DNA of 64,000 nt from an uncultured Porphyromonadaceae bacterium (lineage in GTDB: Bacteria > Bacteroidota > Bacteroidia > Bacteroidales > Barnesiellaceae), in the NCBI GenBank assembly GCA_900538555.1, contig UPYI01000018.1:1-64000 (forward strand). Reading direction: 5' to 3'. The notes under the pieces are model-generated. The model did no database searches. It saw only the letters and a program-made list of their open reading frames with translations, and had not been told where the DNA came from. Every line of letters starts with the position of its first letter. Position 1 is the stretch's first letter. Of the stretch, positions 51,559-59,636 are shown piece after piece. A program made the translations under genes and the position numbers.

Positions 51559-52953
51559 TTATTTCCATTCGGCTGTTTTTATCTCCTTACGATTCCGAAT
51601 CACACCACACGATACCGCCTGCATCAGCATGTTTCCGATAGCGGTAGCTTCCGACGGTCCGGCAATCACCGGTATACCGCACTCCGCCTCTGTGAGCCGG
51701 TTCAGCAACCGGTTGCGGCTTCCGCCGCCGATAACATGAAGCACCTCCACATCCCTGCCCAAAATCCGGTTCAACTGTTCTATACCTCGTTTATATCGCA
51801 CAGCCAACGAATGCAATACGCAACGCACCATCTCGCCCTGTCCGGAAGGAACTGCCAGACCTCGTTCCCGACAATACTCTTCGATAGCCCGTTCCATATC
51901 GACAGGGTGAACAAATGCCTCGTGATCGACATCGATCACCGATGCAATCTCCGCCCGTTCCGCTTCTTCGATCAGATAATCGTAATCTACCGGCAACCCT
52001 TTTTCCTGCCAACGGGCAATCAGGCATTGCAAGATCCAAAGCCCCGTTATATTTTGCAGGAAACGGATTTTGCCATCCGTCCCGCCTTCGTTGGTAAAAC
52101 CGGCTTGCCGAGCCTGCTCCGTCAATAAAGGTTCGTCCAATTCGATACCGAGCAACGACCATGTGCCGGAACTCAGAAACGCACTCACCGATTCTTTACC
52201 GGATATATACGGAATGGCATATACGGCACTCGCGGTATCGTGCGATGCGACAGCTACGACCTTGACATCGGGGCTTATGCCTGTTTCTTCGGCAATGTCC
52301 GGCCTAAGCGTTCCCAAGACATGCCCCGGAGGTACGATCGTACCGAAAAGCCGCTCCGGAAAATCCAACTGCCGCAACAACGGTCTGTTCCAATCGCGGG
52401 AACGTGCATCCAACAGTTCGGAGGTGGAAGCGATGCTATATTCGTTCGCCGCTACTCCGGTCAGGTAATACCCGAACAGACATGGCATGAACAGAAGTTT
52501 ATCTGCCACATCGAGCAAAACATCCCGTTCCTGTTTACGGGAGTACAACTGAAACAAGGTATTGATCGGCATCATCTGGATGCCTGCCGTCCGGTAATGC
52601 GCAGGGATATCGGCTTGTCGCATCCAGTCCCGGAACGGAGCGGCAAACGCCTCGTCCCGATAACAGAGGGGATTGCCCAACAGATTACCGTTCGCATCGA
52701 TCAACCCATAATCCACTCCCCATGTATCGATACCGATACTGCACACGTTAAATCCATGCCGGACAGTCTTTTTGATTCCGGTTTTCATCTCCTCGAACAG
52801 ATAGGGAAAATCCCAATACAAATGGTTTCCCAAACGTATCTGGCGATTCGGGAAACGGTGGATCTCCACCATTTCCAACTTATCGCCCGACACACTGCCC
52901 GCTATCACCCGACCGCTGCCGCCGCCGAAATCTACCGCTAAATGTGTAACCAT
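51559..52953 (-). CDS. Rhamnulokinase-like FGGY kinase, probable L-fuculokinase
   Basis: A sugar kinase of 464 residues of the FGGY family. It starts LAVDFGGGSGRVIAG and includes IGIDTWGVDYGLID, SHDTASAVYAIP and HVIGGGSRNRLLNRL. By sequence it looks most like RhaB (rhamnulokinase). Lying between fucA and fucP, it most likely phosphorylates L-fuculose in this pathway, as the equivalent gene does in Bacteroides fucose operons. Only assay can tell the two substrates apart. It starts 11 bases after the fucA stop. Confidence 0.83.
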   Translation of the reverse strand: MVTHLAVDFGGGSGRVIAGSVSGDKLEMVEIHRFPNRQIRLGNHLYWDFPYLFEEMKTGIKKTVRHGFNVCSIGIDTWGVDYGLIDANGNLLGNPLCYRDEAFAAPFRDWMRQADIPAHYRTAGIQMMPINTLFQLYSRKQERDVLLDVADKLLFMPCLFGYYLTGVAANEYSIASTSELLDARSRDWNRPLLRQLDFPERLFGTIVPPGHVLGTLRPDIAEETGISPDVKVVAVASHDTASAVYAIPYISGKESVSAFLSSGTWSLLGIELDEPLLTEQARQAGFTNEGGTDGKIRFLQNITGLWILQCLIARWQEKGLPVDYDYLIEEAERAEIASVIDVDHEAFVHPVDMERAIEEYCRERGLAVPSGQGEMVRCVLHSLAVRYKRGIEQLNRILGRDVEVLHVIGGGSRNRLLNRLTEAECGIPVIAGPSEATAIGNMLMQAVSCGVIRNRKEIKTAEWK

Positions 52954-52964
52954 AATTCCAACTG

Positions 52965-53603
52965 TTATCGGGTTTTCTTGCCCAAAACATAGATTTCCAA
53001 GTCCTCAATCTCCGCCTTCGTAAGCACATCGTTGCGACCTCCCGACAGAATCAGTATGCGGCATGCCATTTCAAAAAACATGGCACGCTCGAACACCTCG
53101 TCGAATGTTTTCCCGCAAACGACCTGTCCGTGCTTTCTCAACAGCAGCGAATTGTGGTTTTTCAATCCGGCAATCACCTGTTCTGCCAGCTCTTTCGAGC
53201 CCGGCCGGAAATAAGGGACAACAGGTATATCGCTGCCTACGTGGCAAGGGATCTCTGCCGTCACATTAAAATCGGACGGAATCTCTTTCATACATGCGAC
53301 AGCCGTGGCATAGGTCGATTGGAAATGCAAAACGACATCCACATCCGGACGTTCTCTCAATACCCCCAAATGGAATCCGCTCTCCATCGAGGGTTTGACA
53401 CCATTCAGCACTTCGCCCGTTGCCAAACGACATACCGAAATATTTTCGCGACGGAGGTTCGGTACCCACGATCCGGTGCCCGAAACCAATACCTCCTCGC
53501 CTATCCGCCACGACAGATTGCCGCTACTGCATATCGTCAGCCCGGCATCGCCTACCCGATGCGCCTCGGCGATAAACCGGTCGAAATATTTTTCTTCTAT
53601 CAT
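52965..53603 (-). CDS. fucA: L-fuculose-1-phosphate aldolase (class II)
   Basis: A class II aldolase/adducin-family protein of 212 residues. It splits L-fuculose 1-phosphate into dihydroxyacetone phosphate and L-lactaldehyde using zinc. The substrate loop ICSSGNLSWRIGEEVLVSGT and the metal-ligand region LLRKHGQVVCG are visible. The gene sits 15 bases after fucI. The lactaldehyde reductase that often follows is not in this operon. Confidence 0.88.
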   Translation of the reverse strand: MIEEKYFDRFIAEAHRVGDAGLTICSSGNLSWRIGEEVLVSGTGSWVPNLRRENISVCRLATGEVLNGVKPSMESGFHLGVLRERPDVDVVLHFQSTYATAVACMKEIPSDFNVTAEIPCHVGSDIPVVPYFRPGSKELAEQVIAGLKNHNSLLLRKHGQVVCGKTFDEVFERAMFFEMACRILILSGGRNDVLTKAEIEDLEIYVLGKKTR

Positions 53604-53618
53604 CGTTCTCTCTTTTTA

Positions 53619-55391
53619 TTATTTGTAGATCGGACCATAATTCATACAAGCACGATAGTCGGCACCCTCTTTATCCATACCGAATGCATTCCATGCTGCC
53701 GGACGGAAAATCTTGTCATCCTCGACATTATGCATACATACCGGAATACGCAGAATAGAAGCCATCGTAATCAGATCCTGTCCGATATGACCGTAACTGA
53801 TCGCCCCGTGGTTTGCGCCCCAGTTGTTCATGACGGAATACACATCCTTAAACGCCGGTTTGTCGCAAAGACGCGGAACGAACCAAGTAGTAGGCCATGT
53901 ATGGTCGGTACGTTCATCCAGTATCTTATGGATTTCCGGATCTATCTCCACCGTCCATCCCTCGGCAATTTGGAGCACCGGACCTAACCCTTTAATCAAG
54001 TTCAGACGCGACATGGTCACCGGCATTCCGCCTTTTGACAGGAAATTGGAAGAGAATCCACCGCCCCGGAAGTAATCCCTGTTGGCAGGATACCATGTCG
54101 TAGCTTCCAGACATTTTTCAACTTCCGTTTCGGAAATCTCCCAATAAGGTTTCATCGCCGGATTTCCGTTCCCGTCGGTTTGTTGTCCTGTTCCGTCCAA
54201 AGTCGTCGCCCCCGAGTTGATCAGGTGAATGATTCCATTTGCCGCCATACCGGTCAGCTCTTTACCGGTAACCCGCTTCACGGCTTCCGGACTCCAATAG
54301 GTGCGTACATCCGAAAATATCTGTGCCCGGTTGGTCAGCAAATGGCCGAACAACATGGCAACACCGTTACAAGCATCGTTCTCGGTTGCTACCACATAGG
54401 CTTCGCGGATGCCGTTCCAATCGAAAGATGTATTCAGAAGCGCCTCCGAATAGTCGCCGTTCGGATAGAAGTCGGTCCATTGGCGTTGTCCCTGAAAACC
54501 GGCAGCAATGGCATTATGCCCCAAAGCCTCCTCTTTAAATCCCATTTCGAGCAACTTCGGATTGCCTTGCATCAAATCGCGCATGATTATCGTCATCTTC
54601 ACAATGAACTCCCAATCGGCATCCTTCTGTTCACGGGTTTTGGTCTTAGCGGCCATGTTGAAGTCTTTTCCTTCGTTCGGCTTGCAATATTTTTCGGTCC
54701 AAGCCATTGCTTTTTCAAACTCGGCATGATCGTAAATACCCTCCGTCATACGACGAATGATTTCGGTCAAGTCTATCGACTCGTTTCGCATGCCCAAATA
54801 TTCCTGAAAGAAATCGGGATTGACAATAGAGCCGGCAATACCCATCGAAACACCTCCCATAGAAAGGTAGGACTTTCCGCGCATCGTCGCCACTGCTTGG
54901 GCTGCACGGGCGAAGCGTAAGATTTTTTCAGCGACATCCGCCGGAATCGTATTATCATTCAAGTCCTGCACATCCCGACCGTAAATACCGAACGCCGGCA
55001 GCCCTTTCTGGGCATGTCCAGCCAATACAGCTGCCAGATAAACGGCTCCGGGGCGTTCCGTCCCGTTAAAGCCCCATACAGCCTTAGGATAATACGGGTT
55101 CATATCCATCGTTTCCGCGCCATAGCACCAACAGGAAGTAACAGAGATAGTAGCCCCGACACCTTCGCGTTCGAACTTCTCGGCGCATGCCGCGCTCTCG
55201 GCTACACGGCCGATCGTGCCATCCGCAATCACACACTCTACCGGCGAGCCGTCGCCATTTCTAAGATTTGAGGTAATCAACTCTGCCACAGCTTTTGCCA
55301 AGTTCATGGTCTTTTCTTCCAAGCTCTCACGAACACCGCCCTGACGACCGTCAATCGTCGGGCGAATACCGATTTTAGGATACTTTTCCAT
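53619..55391 (-). CDS. fucI: L-fucose isomerase
   Basis: An aldose-ketose isomerase of 590 residues, close to the E. coli enzyme in length. It starts MEKYPKIGIRPTIDGRQGGV, the typical FucI start, and has WCYGAETMDMNPYYPKAVWG and RACMNYGPIYK at the C-terminus. It uses a manganese ion to turn L-fucose into L-fuculose, the first step of the pathway. It is the first gene of the fuc operon. The start is ATG at 55391; three upstream codons could be added but the shorter start fits the family. Confidence 0.95.
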   Translation of the reverse strand: MEKYPKIGIRPTIDGRQGGVRESLEEKTMNLAKAVAELITSNLRNGDGSPVECVIADGTIGRVAESAACAEKFEREGVGATISVTSCWCYGAETMDMNPYYPKAVWGFNGTERPGAVYLAAVLAGHAQKGLPAFGIYGRDVQDLNDNTIPADVAEKILRFARAAQAVATMRGKSYLSMGGVSMGIAGSIVNPDFFQEYLGMRNESIDLTEIIRRMTEGIYDHAEFEKAMAWTEKYCKPNEGKDFNMAAKTKTREQKDADWEFIVKMTIIMRDLMQGNPKLLEMGFKEEALGHNAIAAGFQGQRQWTDFYPNGDYSEALLNTSFDWNGIREAYVVATENDACNGVAMLFGHLLTNRAQIFSDVRTYWSPEAVKRVTGKELTGMAANGIIHLINSGATTLDGTGQQTDGNGNPAMKPYWEISETEVEKCLEATTWYPANRDYFRGGGFSSNFLSKGGMPVTMSRLNLIKGLGPVLQIAEGWTVEIDPEIHKILDERTDHTWPTTWFVPRLCDKPAFKDVYSVMNNWGANHGAISYGHIGQDLITMASILRIPVCMHNVEDDKIFRPAAWNAFGMDKEGADYRACMNYGPIYK

Positions 55392-55404
55392 TATTTTCAA
55401 GGAT

Positions 55405-55449
55405 TATAATTAAGTCGTTACGAATTATAAAAATCTGGAAACAAAGGTA
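55405..55449 (-). promoter_or_regulatory. fuc operon control region
   Basis: TACCTTTG on the minus strand (plus-strand CAAAGGTA 55442-55449) is a likely -7 box. A perfect inverted repeat TATAATT (55405-55411) and AATTATA (55423-55429) lies in the leader just before fucI and could bind the divergent AraC-type regulator. The role is inferred. Confidence 0.45.
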
Positions 55450-55607
55450 GGTGCGAGGCGTTACAGTTTAATCGCACAATTGTGGCATATCATAGGACAT
55501 TATCGATATTATTCGTATCTTCGCCGAAAGGAAAAGAGTTCCCGGCTAAACACATCGCGAACCCAAACACCACTGATTTCATTATTATAGAAACCTCGTT
55601 GCTTATC

Positions 55608-56474
55608 ATGAACAATACCGCACTCGACCAAATGCACTTCTTGGTGCTGAACATCGGTTTGGCTCAAATTCAAGGGAACTGGAACTATCGGAACGTATGC
55701 AGCCCGTTCTCACGCATATATTATATCCATTCCGGCTATGCCCAGATAGAATTGCCCGACCGAATAATAGATCTGAAACCGCACCATTTATACATCATTC
55801 CGGCATTTACCGCCCATAGTTATATTTGCCACGACAGTTTCAGCCACTACTACATTCATATCTACAACGATTCGGGCAACGATGTGCTGGAAGATTTCGA
55901 ACTTCCTTACGAAGTCGAAGCCGGTAAACACACGTTGGAGCAGGTGAAAAGATTATACGAACTATGCCCCGGCATGGAACTGCCGCAATATGCCCCGCAA
56001 GTCTACGACAACCGCCATACATTGGAACAATACATCATCAAGAACAAACAACGCGATCTGTACGCCAAAGTAGAATCGCGCGGGTTGCTCTATCTGCTCG
56101 TCAGCGAGTTCCTCCGCTTTGCACAACCCAAACGATATATCCGCGACGAACGCATAGCCCGATGTATCGAATACATTCGAAACGAAATATTTACAACGAT
56201 CGAACTGCACCAGCTTGCCGAAATAGCCTGTCTGTCGAAAGATCACTTCATCCGGTTGTTCAAACAGGAGATGCGGGTCACGCCTTTACACTATATCAAC
56301 CAAAAGAAAATAGAAAAGGCACAACTGAAATTAATCACCGAAAGTTGCACAGCAAAAGAGATCGCCTACCAATTGGGGTATGACGATCACTCCTATTTCA
56401 CGCGGCTTTTCAAAAAAATGACAGGAGTTACCCCTATGGAATATCGAAAATCTTATTATATTACAAACGCTTAA
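55608..56474 (+). CDS. AraC-family regulator, probable control of the fuc operon
   Basis: A regulator of 288 residues. The N-terminal half is a cupin-like sugar-sensing domain (IYYIHSGYAQIELPDRIIDL). The C-terminal half has two helix-turn-helix motifs (HQLAEIACLSKDHFIRLFKQ and KEIAYQLGYDDHSYFTRLFK). It is divergent from fucI, which points to fucose control. That differs from the GntR-type FucR described in Bacteroides thetaiotaomicron. ATG at 55608 (MNNTALDQMHFLVL) was chosen; a longer frame to 55482 crosses the TATCTTCG promoter box near 55518. Confidence 0.82.
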   Translation: MNNTALDQMHFLVLNIGLAQIQGNWNYRNVCSPFSRIYYIHSGYAQIELPDRIIDLKPHHLYIIPAFTAHSYICHDSFSHYYIHIYNDSGNDVLEDFELPYEVEAGKHTLEQVKRLYELCPGMELPQYAPQVYDNRHTLEQYIIKNKQRDLYAKVESRGLLYLLVSEFLRFAQPKRYIRDERIARCIEYIRNEIFTTIELHQLAEIACLSKDHFIRLFKQEMRVTPLHYINQKKIEKAQLKLITESCTAKEIAYQLGYDDHSYFTRLFKKMTGVTPMEYRKSYYITNA

Positions 56475-56487
56475 TACCTATTCAAAT

Positions 56488-56985
56488 ATGAAAAAGATAT
56501 TGAATCCGTGGCAAGGAATGGAGGGCTACCGTTGTTTCGGTTGTGCCCCCGATAATGAATACGGACTACGCATGGAATTTTACGAAAACGGAGATGAAAT
56601 CGTAAGTGTCTGGAAACCGTCTTCTCCCTATCAAGGATGGATAAATACATTGCATGGAGGCATTCAGGCGACACTCGCCGACGAAATCAGCGGATGGTTC
56701 GTATTTCGCAAATACCAAACATCCGGAGTCACATCTAAAATGGAGATACGCTATCTGAAACCGATTTATACGACCGACAGCAAAATAGTATTGCGAGCCC
56801 GTCTCAAACGAGAATGCCGCAACCTCGTAGAAGTCGCAGTCGGGATTTACAACGAACAAGAGGTATTGTGTAGCGAAGCTGTCTGCACCTACTTCCTTTT
56901 CTCCCAAGAAAAAGCCCGCTCAGAATTTTATTTCCACAACTGCGGTGTGGCAGAAGGAGAATATGATCCGTTGCACGAAAAGTAG
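56488..56985 (+). CDS. PaaI-like hotdog-fold thioesterase
   Basis: A protein of 165 residues with the hotdog fold. The motif LHGGIQATLADEISGWF carries the HGG and catalytic Asp/Glu positions of the PaaI/YigI-type acyl-CoA thioesterases. The N-terminus has a Cys pair (YRCFGCAPDNEYGL), seen in some members. The substrate is unknown. It starts 13 bases after the AraC gene and is co-transcribed with it. A strong hairpin without a T-run follows. Confidence 0.78.
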   Translation: MKKILNPWQGMEGYRCFGCAPDNEYGLRMEFYENGDEIVSVWKPSSPYQGWINTLHGGIQATLADEISGWFVFRKYQTSGVTSKMEIRYLKPIYTTDSKIVLRARLKRECRNLVEVAVGIYNEQEVLCSEAVCTYFLFSQEKARSEFYFHNCGVAEGEYDPLHEK

Positions 56986-57020
56986 AATCAGACAGCAAAG
57001 AGCGGCTCGAATCAATAACT

Positions 57021-57054
57021 CTCTTCCGGCATTGTCTGACTAATGCCGGAAGAG
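57021..57054 (+). terminator. Hairpin after the thioesterase gene
   Basis: CTCTTCCGGCAT and ATGCCGGAAGAG form a perfect 12-base stem with a 10-base loop. There is no T-run, so it may protect the 3' end or need a factor to terminate. From here to 57120 I see nothing else. Confidence 0.6.
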
Positions 57055-57120
57055 TCCGCTCCTCTAATCGCTTAACCTTAAAACGTTCTCATCGCTTCGT
57101 ATCGAAGATACATTCCCAAA

Positions 57121-58091
57121 GTTGTAACTTGTTTTCAAAAATTCTATATTTGCATTATAGAGAACAGCCATGTGTATGCCGTGGCGATCGACGAATCGTT
57201 GTGATTTGCTTTCAAATTAGTATCTTTGCATTATAGAGAACAGCTATCGACTGAAATACGTACCTTTGCATACCTAAAAGCATTAATATGAAAATCAAAC
57301 TCATTACAATCATCGCATTGATGCTATGTCTTGCATCATGCAACTCGCCCGAAAGTGTTGCCGAGAAAGCCCTTGAAGAAATTGGAAATGGGAAATACCG
57401 CTTTGACTTGGATAAGTGTTTTATGGGGTCTAATGACGATATTTTCAGTATGGTTTTAGTCCACAACGCCGAAGCTGAAGATTTTTTGCAAGGCAAAAAA
57501 GTCCTAAATGGATATAAAAATTTGTTCTTCCAAACTTCATGCGTTTTTGGAGAATGGAAATTGGTTGATAAGATTGAGTTCCCTATGGATTTGCATTTTG
57601 CCATGTTCCACGAAGACGCAGCACTATTCGTAGAAATCCCCGATTGGTGGAATGAGCATAAAGAACATATCACTCTATTATATGATAGCATAGGCGGAGA
57701 ATACAACGGTAAAGAGTTAGTGTATTTCTCAGAAGATGCCATCGTAGAAAAGAGTAAAGCAACTCCAATAACACGTCTACGATACAAAATTGATAATTCT
57801 CGTATCGCTATTATTGATGTTGTCAAGAGCGACAAAGGGTATCGTGTCGCATCTTTTATATGGGAATAGTCTGTCATTCTCGCATAGTATGTTGTGATTT
57901 GCTTTCAAATTAGTATCTTTGCATTATAGAGAACAGCTATAAAGGCTCGAAGTACTACTACGACGGCGTTGTGATTTGCTTTCAAATTAGTATCTTTGCA
58001 TTATAGAGAACAGCATAAAATGAAAAAGCAATTTAAGACACTTTGTTGTGATTTGCTTTCAAATTAGTATCTTTGCATTATAGAGAACAGC
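57121..58091 (+). CRISPR. Type II-C CRISPR array, interrupted by a gene
   Basis: Repeats are at 57121-57168 (48 nt, degenerate in its first 30 bases), 57198-57244, 57891-57937, 57968-58014 and 58045-58091; the last four are identical at 47 nt. They begin GTTGTGATTTGCTTTC and end TATAGAGAACAGC. True spacers are 57169-57197 (29 nt), 57938-57967 (30 nt) and 58015-58044 (30 nt). Between repeats 2 and 3, 646 bases (57245-57890) hold a lipoprotein gene. Each repeat carries TTG, 19-20 bases, TATCTTTG (TATATTTG in the first), a promoter pointing into the next spacer, as known for other type II-C arrays. The repeat closely resembles that of Bacteroides II-C systems. Confidence 0.95.
57288..57869 (+). 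CDS. Lipoprotein encoded inside the CRISPR array
   Basis: A protein of 193 residues starting MKIKLITIIALMLCLASCNS. LASC is a lipobox, so it is lipidated at Cys17 and exported. After a helical start (PESVAEKALEEIGNGKYRF) the rest is an unassigned mixed fold; I do not recognise the family. The gene lies between two perfect CRISPR repeats, 43 bases after repeat 2 and 21 before repeat 3. It has its own possible -7 box (TACCTTTG 57261-57268), and the promoter in repeat 2 also points at it. Nothing in the sequence shows an anti-CRISPR role, and export makes a direct contact with Cas9 unlikely. Confidence 0.75.
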   Translation: MKIKLITIIALMLCLASCNSPESVAEKALEEIGNGKYRFDLDKCFMGSNDDIFSMVLVHNAEAEDFLQGKKVLNGYKNLFFQTSCVFGEWKLVDKIEFPMDLHFAMFHEDAALFVEIPDWWNEHKEHITLLYDSIGGEYNGKELVYFSEDAIVEKSKATPITRLRYKIDNSRIAIIDVVKSDKGYRVASFIWE

Positions 58092-58200
58092 ACGATCTGT
58101 GTTACTATCTATAATTCAACAAAATAGATCACAAAATAGAATTAAAAAAAGTCCTGTTCTCAAAACAATAAAGCCCACTAAATAGTGGGTTTTATTGTTT
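58080..58200 (+). ncRNA. Predicted tracrRNA of the type II-C system
   Basis: The segment 58121-58134 (AAAATAGATCACAA) pairs with repeat positions 2-15 (13 of 14, counting two wobbles and one mismatch). 58112-58116 (TAATT) pairs with positions 18-22, leaving an internal loop, the usual crRNA:tracrRNA shape. A terminator hairpin ends it at 58199. The last repeat (58045-58091) carries TATCTTTG at 58068-58075, so transcription would start near 58080-58085, inside the repeat. CTGTTCTC at 58154-58161 is complementary to the repeat end GAGAACAG. The 5' end is approximate. Confidence 0.65.
58164..58199. terminator. Terminator of tracrRNA, bidirectional
   Basis: AACAATAAAGCCCACT and AGTGGGTTTTATTGTT pair over 16 bases (one wobble) around AAAT. 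It could also stop read-through from the converging cas2 gene. Confidence 0.85.
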
Positions 58201-58209
58201 ATATCCATA

Positions 58210-58350
58210 CACCTTTCTCGCCTCGACATAGTCCGAACCCTGTTCGACTCTGCCCTCAGCTTATCGAAAGCGTTCATCCTAATGCACCTTTTCTCGCCTC
58301 GGCATACCCCGAACAAGTTCGGATCTGCTCTCGGCTTATCGAAAATGTTC
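58210..58350. repeat. Two tandem type B palindromic elements
   Basis: Two units (CTCGCCTCGACATAG and CTCGCCTCGGCATA arms; CTCTGCCCTCAGCTTATCG and TCTGCTCTCGGCTTATCG arms) with stems CGAAC-CCT-GTTCG (58234-58246) and CCGAAC-AA-GTTCGG (58309-58322). The second ends at the cas2 stop codon. No promoter box is seen in this type. Confidence 0.7.
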
Positions 58351-58682
58351 TAAAAAAGTTCCAACTGCTGACCGGGAGATGAAATACCTTGTTGTTTCTT
58401 ACCATAAAAGAGTTCGATATTCCCAAATTGTTTATCGGTAATACACATTATACCGACTTTTCCGTATTCCGGAAGAAACGATTTTACCCTTTTTATATGC
58501 ACATCTGCATTTTCGGCACTTGCACAATGTCGAACATATATGGAGAATTGAAACATTGTAAAGCCGTCCCGTTGCAGATTTTTTCGAAAATCGGCATAAG
58601 CCCTTTTGTCCTTTTTCGTCTCTGTCGGCAAATCGAAGAATACAAGAACCCACATGATCCGATATTCACTAAACCGATCCAT
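58350..58682 (-). CDS. cas2: CRISPR-associated endonuclease Cas2
   Basis: A protein of 110 residues with the ferredoxin-like Cas2 fold. VLVFFDLPTETKKDKRAY holds the conserved aspartate near the first strand, and FQFSIYVRHCASAENA is a typical middle part. Together with Cas1 it forms the spacer integration complex. Its start codon overlaps the cas1 stop by one base (TAATG), so translation is coupled. It ends at a type B palindromic repeat. Confidence 0.94.
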   Translation of the reverse strand: MDRFSEYRIMWVLVFFDLPTETKKDKRAYADFRKNLQRDGFTMFQFSIYVRHCASAENADVHIKRVKSFLPEYGKVGIMCITDKQFGNIELFYGKKQQGISSPGQQLELF

Positions 58683-59614
58683 TACCGTTCGGGATATGAT
58701 ATCCGACGCAATTCGCCATCAAAACACTTATATAAAGAGGCGGTCGTCTGCCCCACGGCAATCATCAACGGACTACGCTTCCCGGCTATCTGTACATCCA
58801 ATACCGGAATAGACAACAATCGAGCTTTAATCTCTTTCGTCAATTCGACATTATGCCCGATTTCTTGTACAATACCGAAAACCAATTCGTCTACATACGG
58901 ACGATAGGGTTCCATAATATCATCCGCTAAGCAATACGCATTATACCGATTGTGATGGTGTATCCCCAAAGTGGGTAACAGACCACTCGTGACCAGACCT
59001 CGTGCCACCACGGCACGCAATATGGCATAGCCATAATTAAGCAGATGATTGGGAGAAATACCTGACCGCTCCCTCGTAAAGCCGGATATATCTTGAAACA
59101 AATACTTCCAATAGTACACGGCAGCCCGAGCCTCCATATTATCCGGATCTCCACTACGGACATCGGCAGCCCACACTCTCATACATTTCACCTCCTCATG
59201 GGTACAGCATTGCAAAACCGCAGCTTGATTATTAATTTTTGCCTGAACAGTTTGCTGCCATAGTTGCTTTTTTAGCGGTAATGATGCTTCTAACTGTTTT
59301 CTAAATCGCTCGTTTTGAGTAGTATTTCCATACAAAGGCAACATCAATCCAACCGGCATGCTCTTGCTATCGCACGTGATTACAGCACAATTGTTTTCCA
59401 ATAATGCTTCAAGCACACCAGAAGTAATCGTAATCTGTTTATGATCCAGCACCACGACACCTAAATCTTCAACCGGCTTGGTCACTTCAATCTCTTTCTT
59501 AAAAAAATCGGGGAGAGTATCATTCTTCTCTACCTCCGGAAGTCTTATCACCAACTGTGCATTTCGCAATGACAAATACACCGGATTACCGAAATAAAGT
59601 GTTTTCTTGATCAT
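58682..59614 (-). CDS. cas1: CRISPR-associated endonuclease Cas1, type II
   Basis: An integrase of 310 residues of the type II Cas1 group. The C-terminal helical domain has the metal ligands expected near EARAAVYYWKYLF (Glu) and LGIHHHNRYNAYCLADDIME (His and Glu). The N-terminal beta domain starts MIKKTLYFGNPVYLSLRNAQ. It inserts new spacers together with Cas2. No csn2 or cas4 gene follows, so the locus is subtype II-C. A long hairpin lies in the gap of 118 bases between cas9 and cas1. Confidence 0.95.
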   Translation of the reverse strand: MIKKTLYFGNPVYLSLRNAQLVIRLPEVEKNDTLPDFFKKEIEVTKPVEDLGVVVLDHKQITITSGVLEALLENNCAVITCDSKSMPVGLMLPLYGNTTQNERFRKQLEASLPLKKQLWQQTVQAKINNQAAVLQCCTHEEVKCMRVWAADVRSGDPDNMEARAAVYYWKYLFQDISGFTRERSGISPNHLLNYGYAILRAVVARGLVTSGLLPTLGIHHHNRYNAYCLADDIMEPYRPYVDELVFGIVQEIGHNVELTKEIKARLLSIPVLDVQIAGKRSPLMIAVGQTTASLYKCFDGELRRISYPER

Positions 59615-59636
59615 AGTATTTTTTCACGATTACAAA

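Noticed and set aside
57260..57284. A partial CRISPR repeat before the lipoprotein gene
   Set aside because: GTACCTTTGCAT matches the repeat's GTATCTTTGCAT in 11 of 12 bases, but the match is only the promoter box and a few bases, and a full repeat there would overlap repeat 2.
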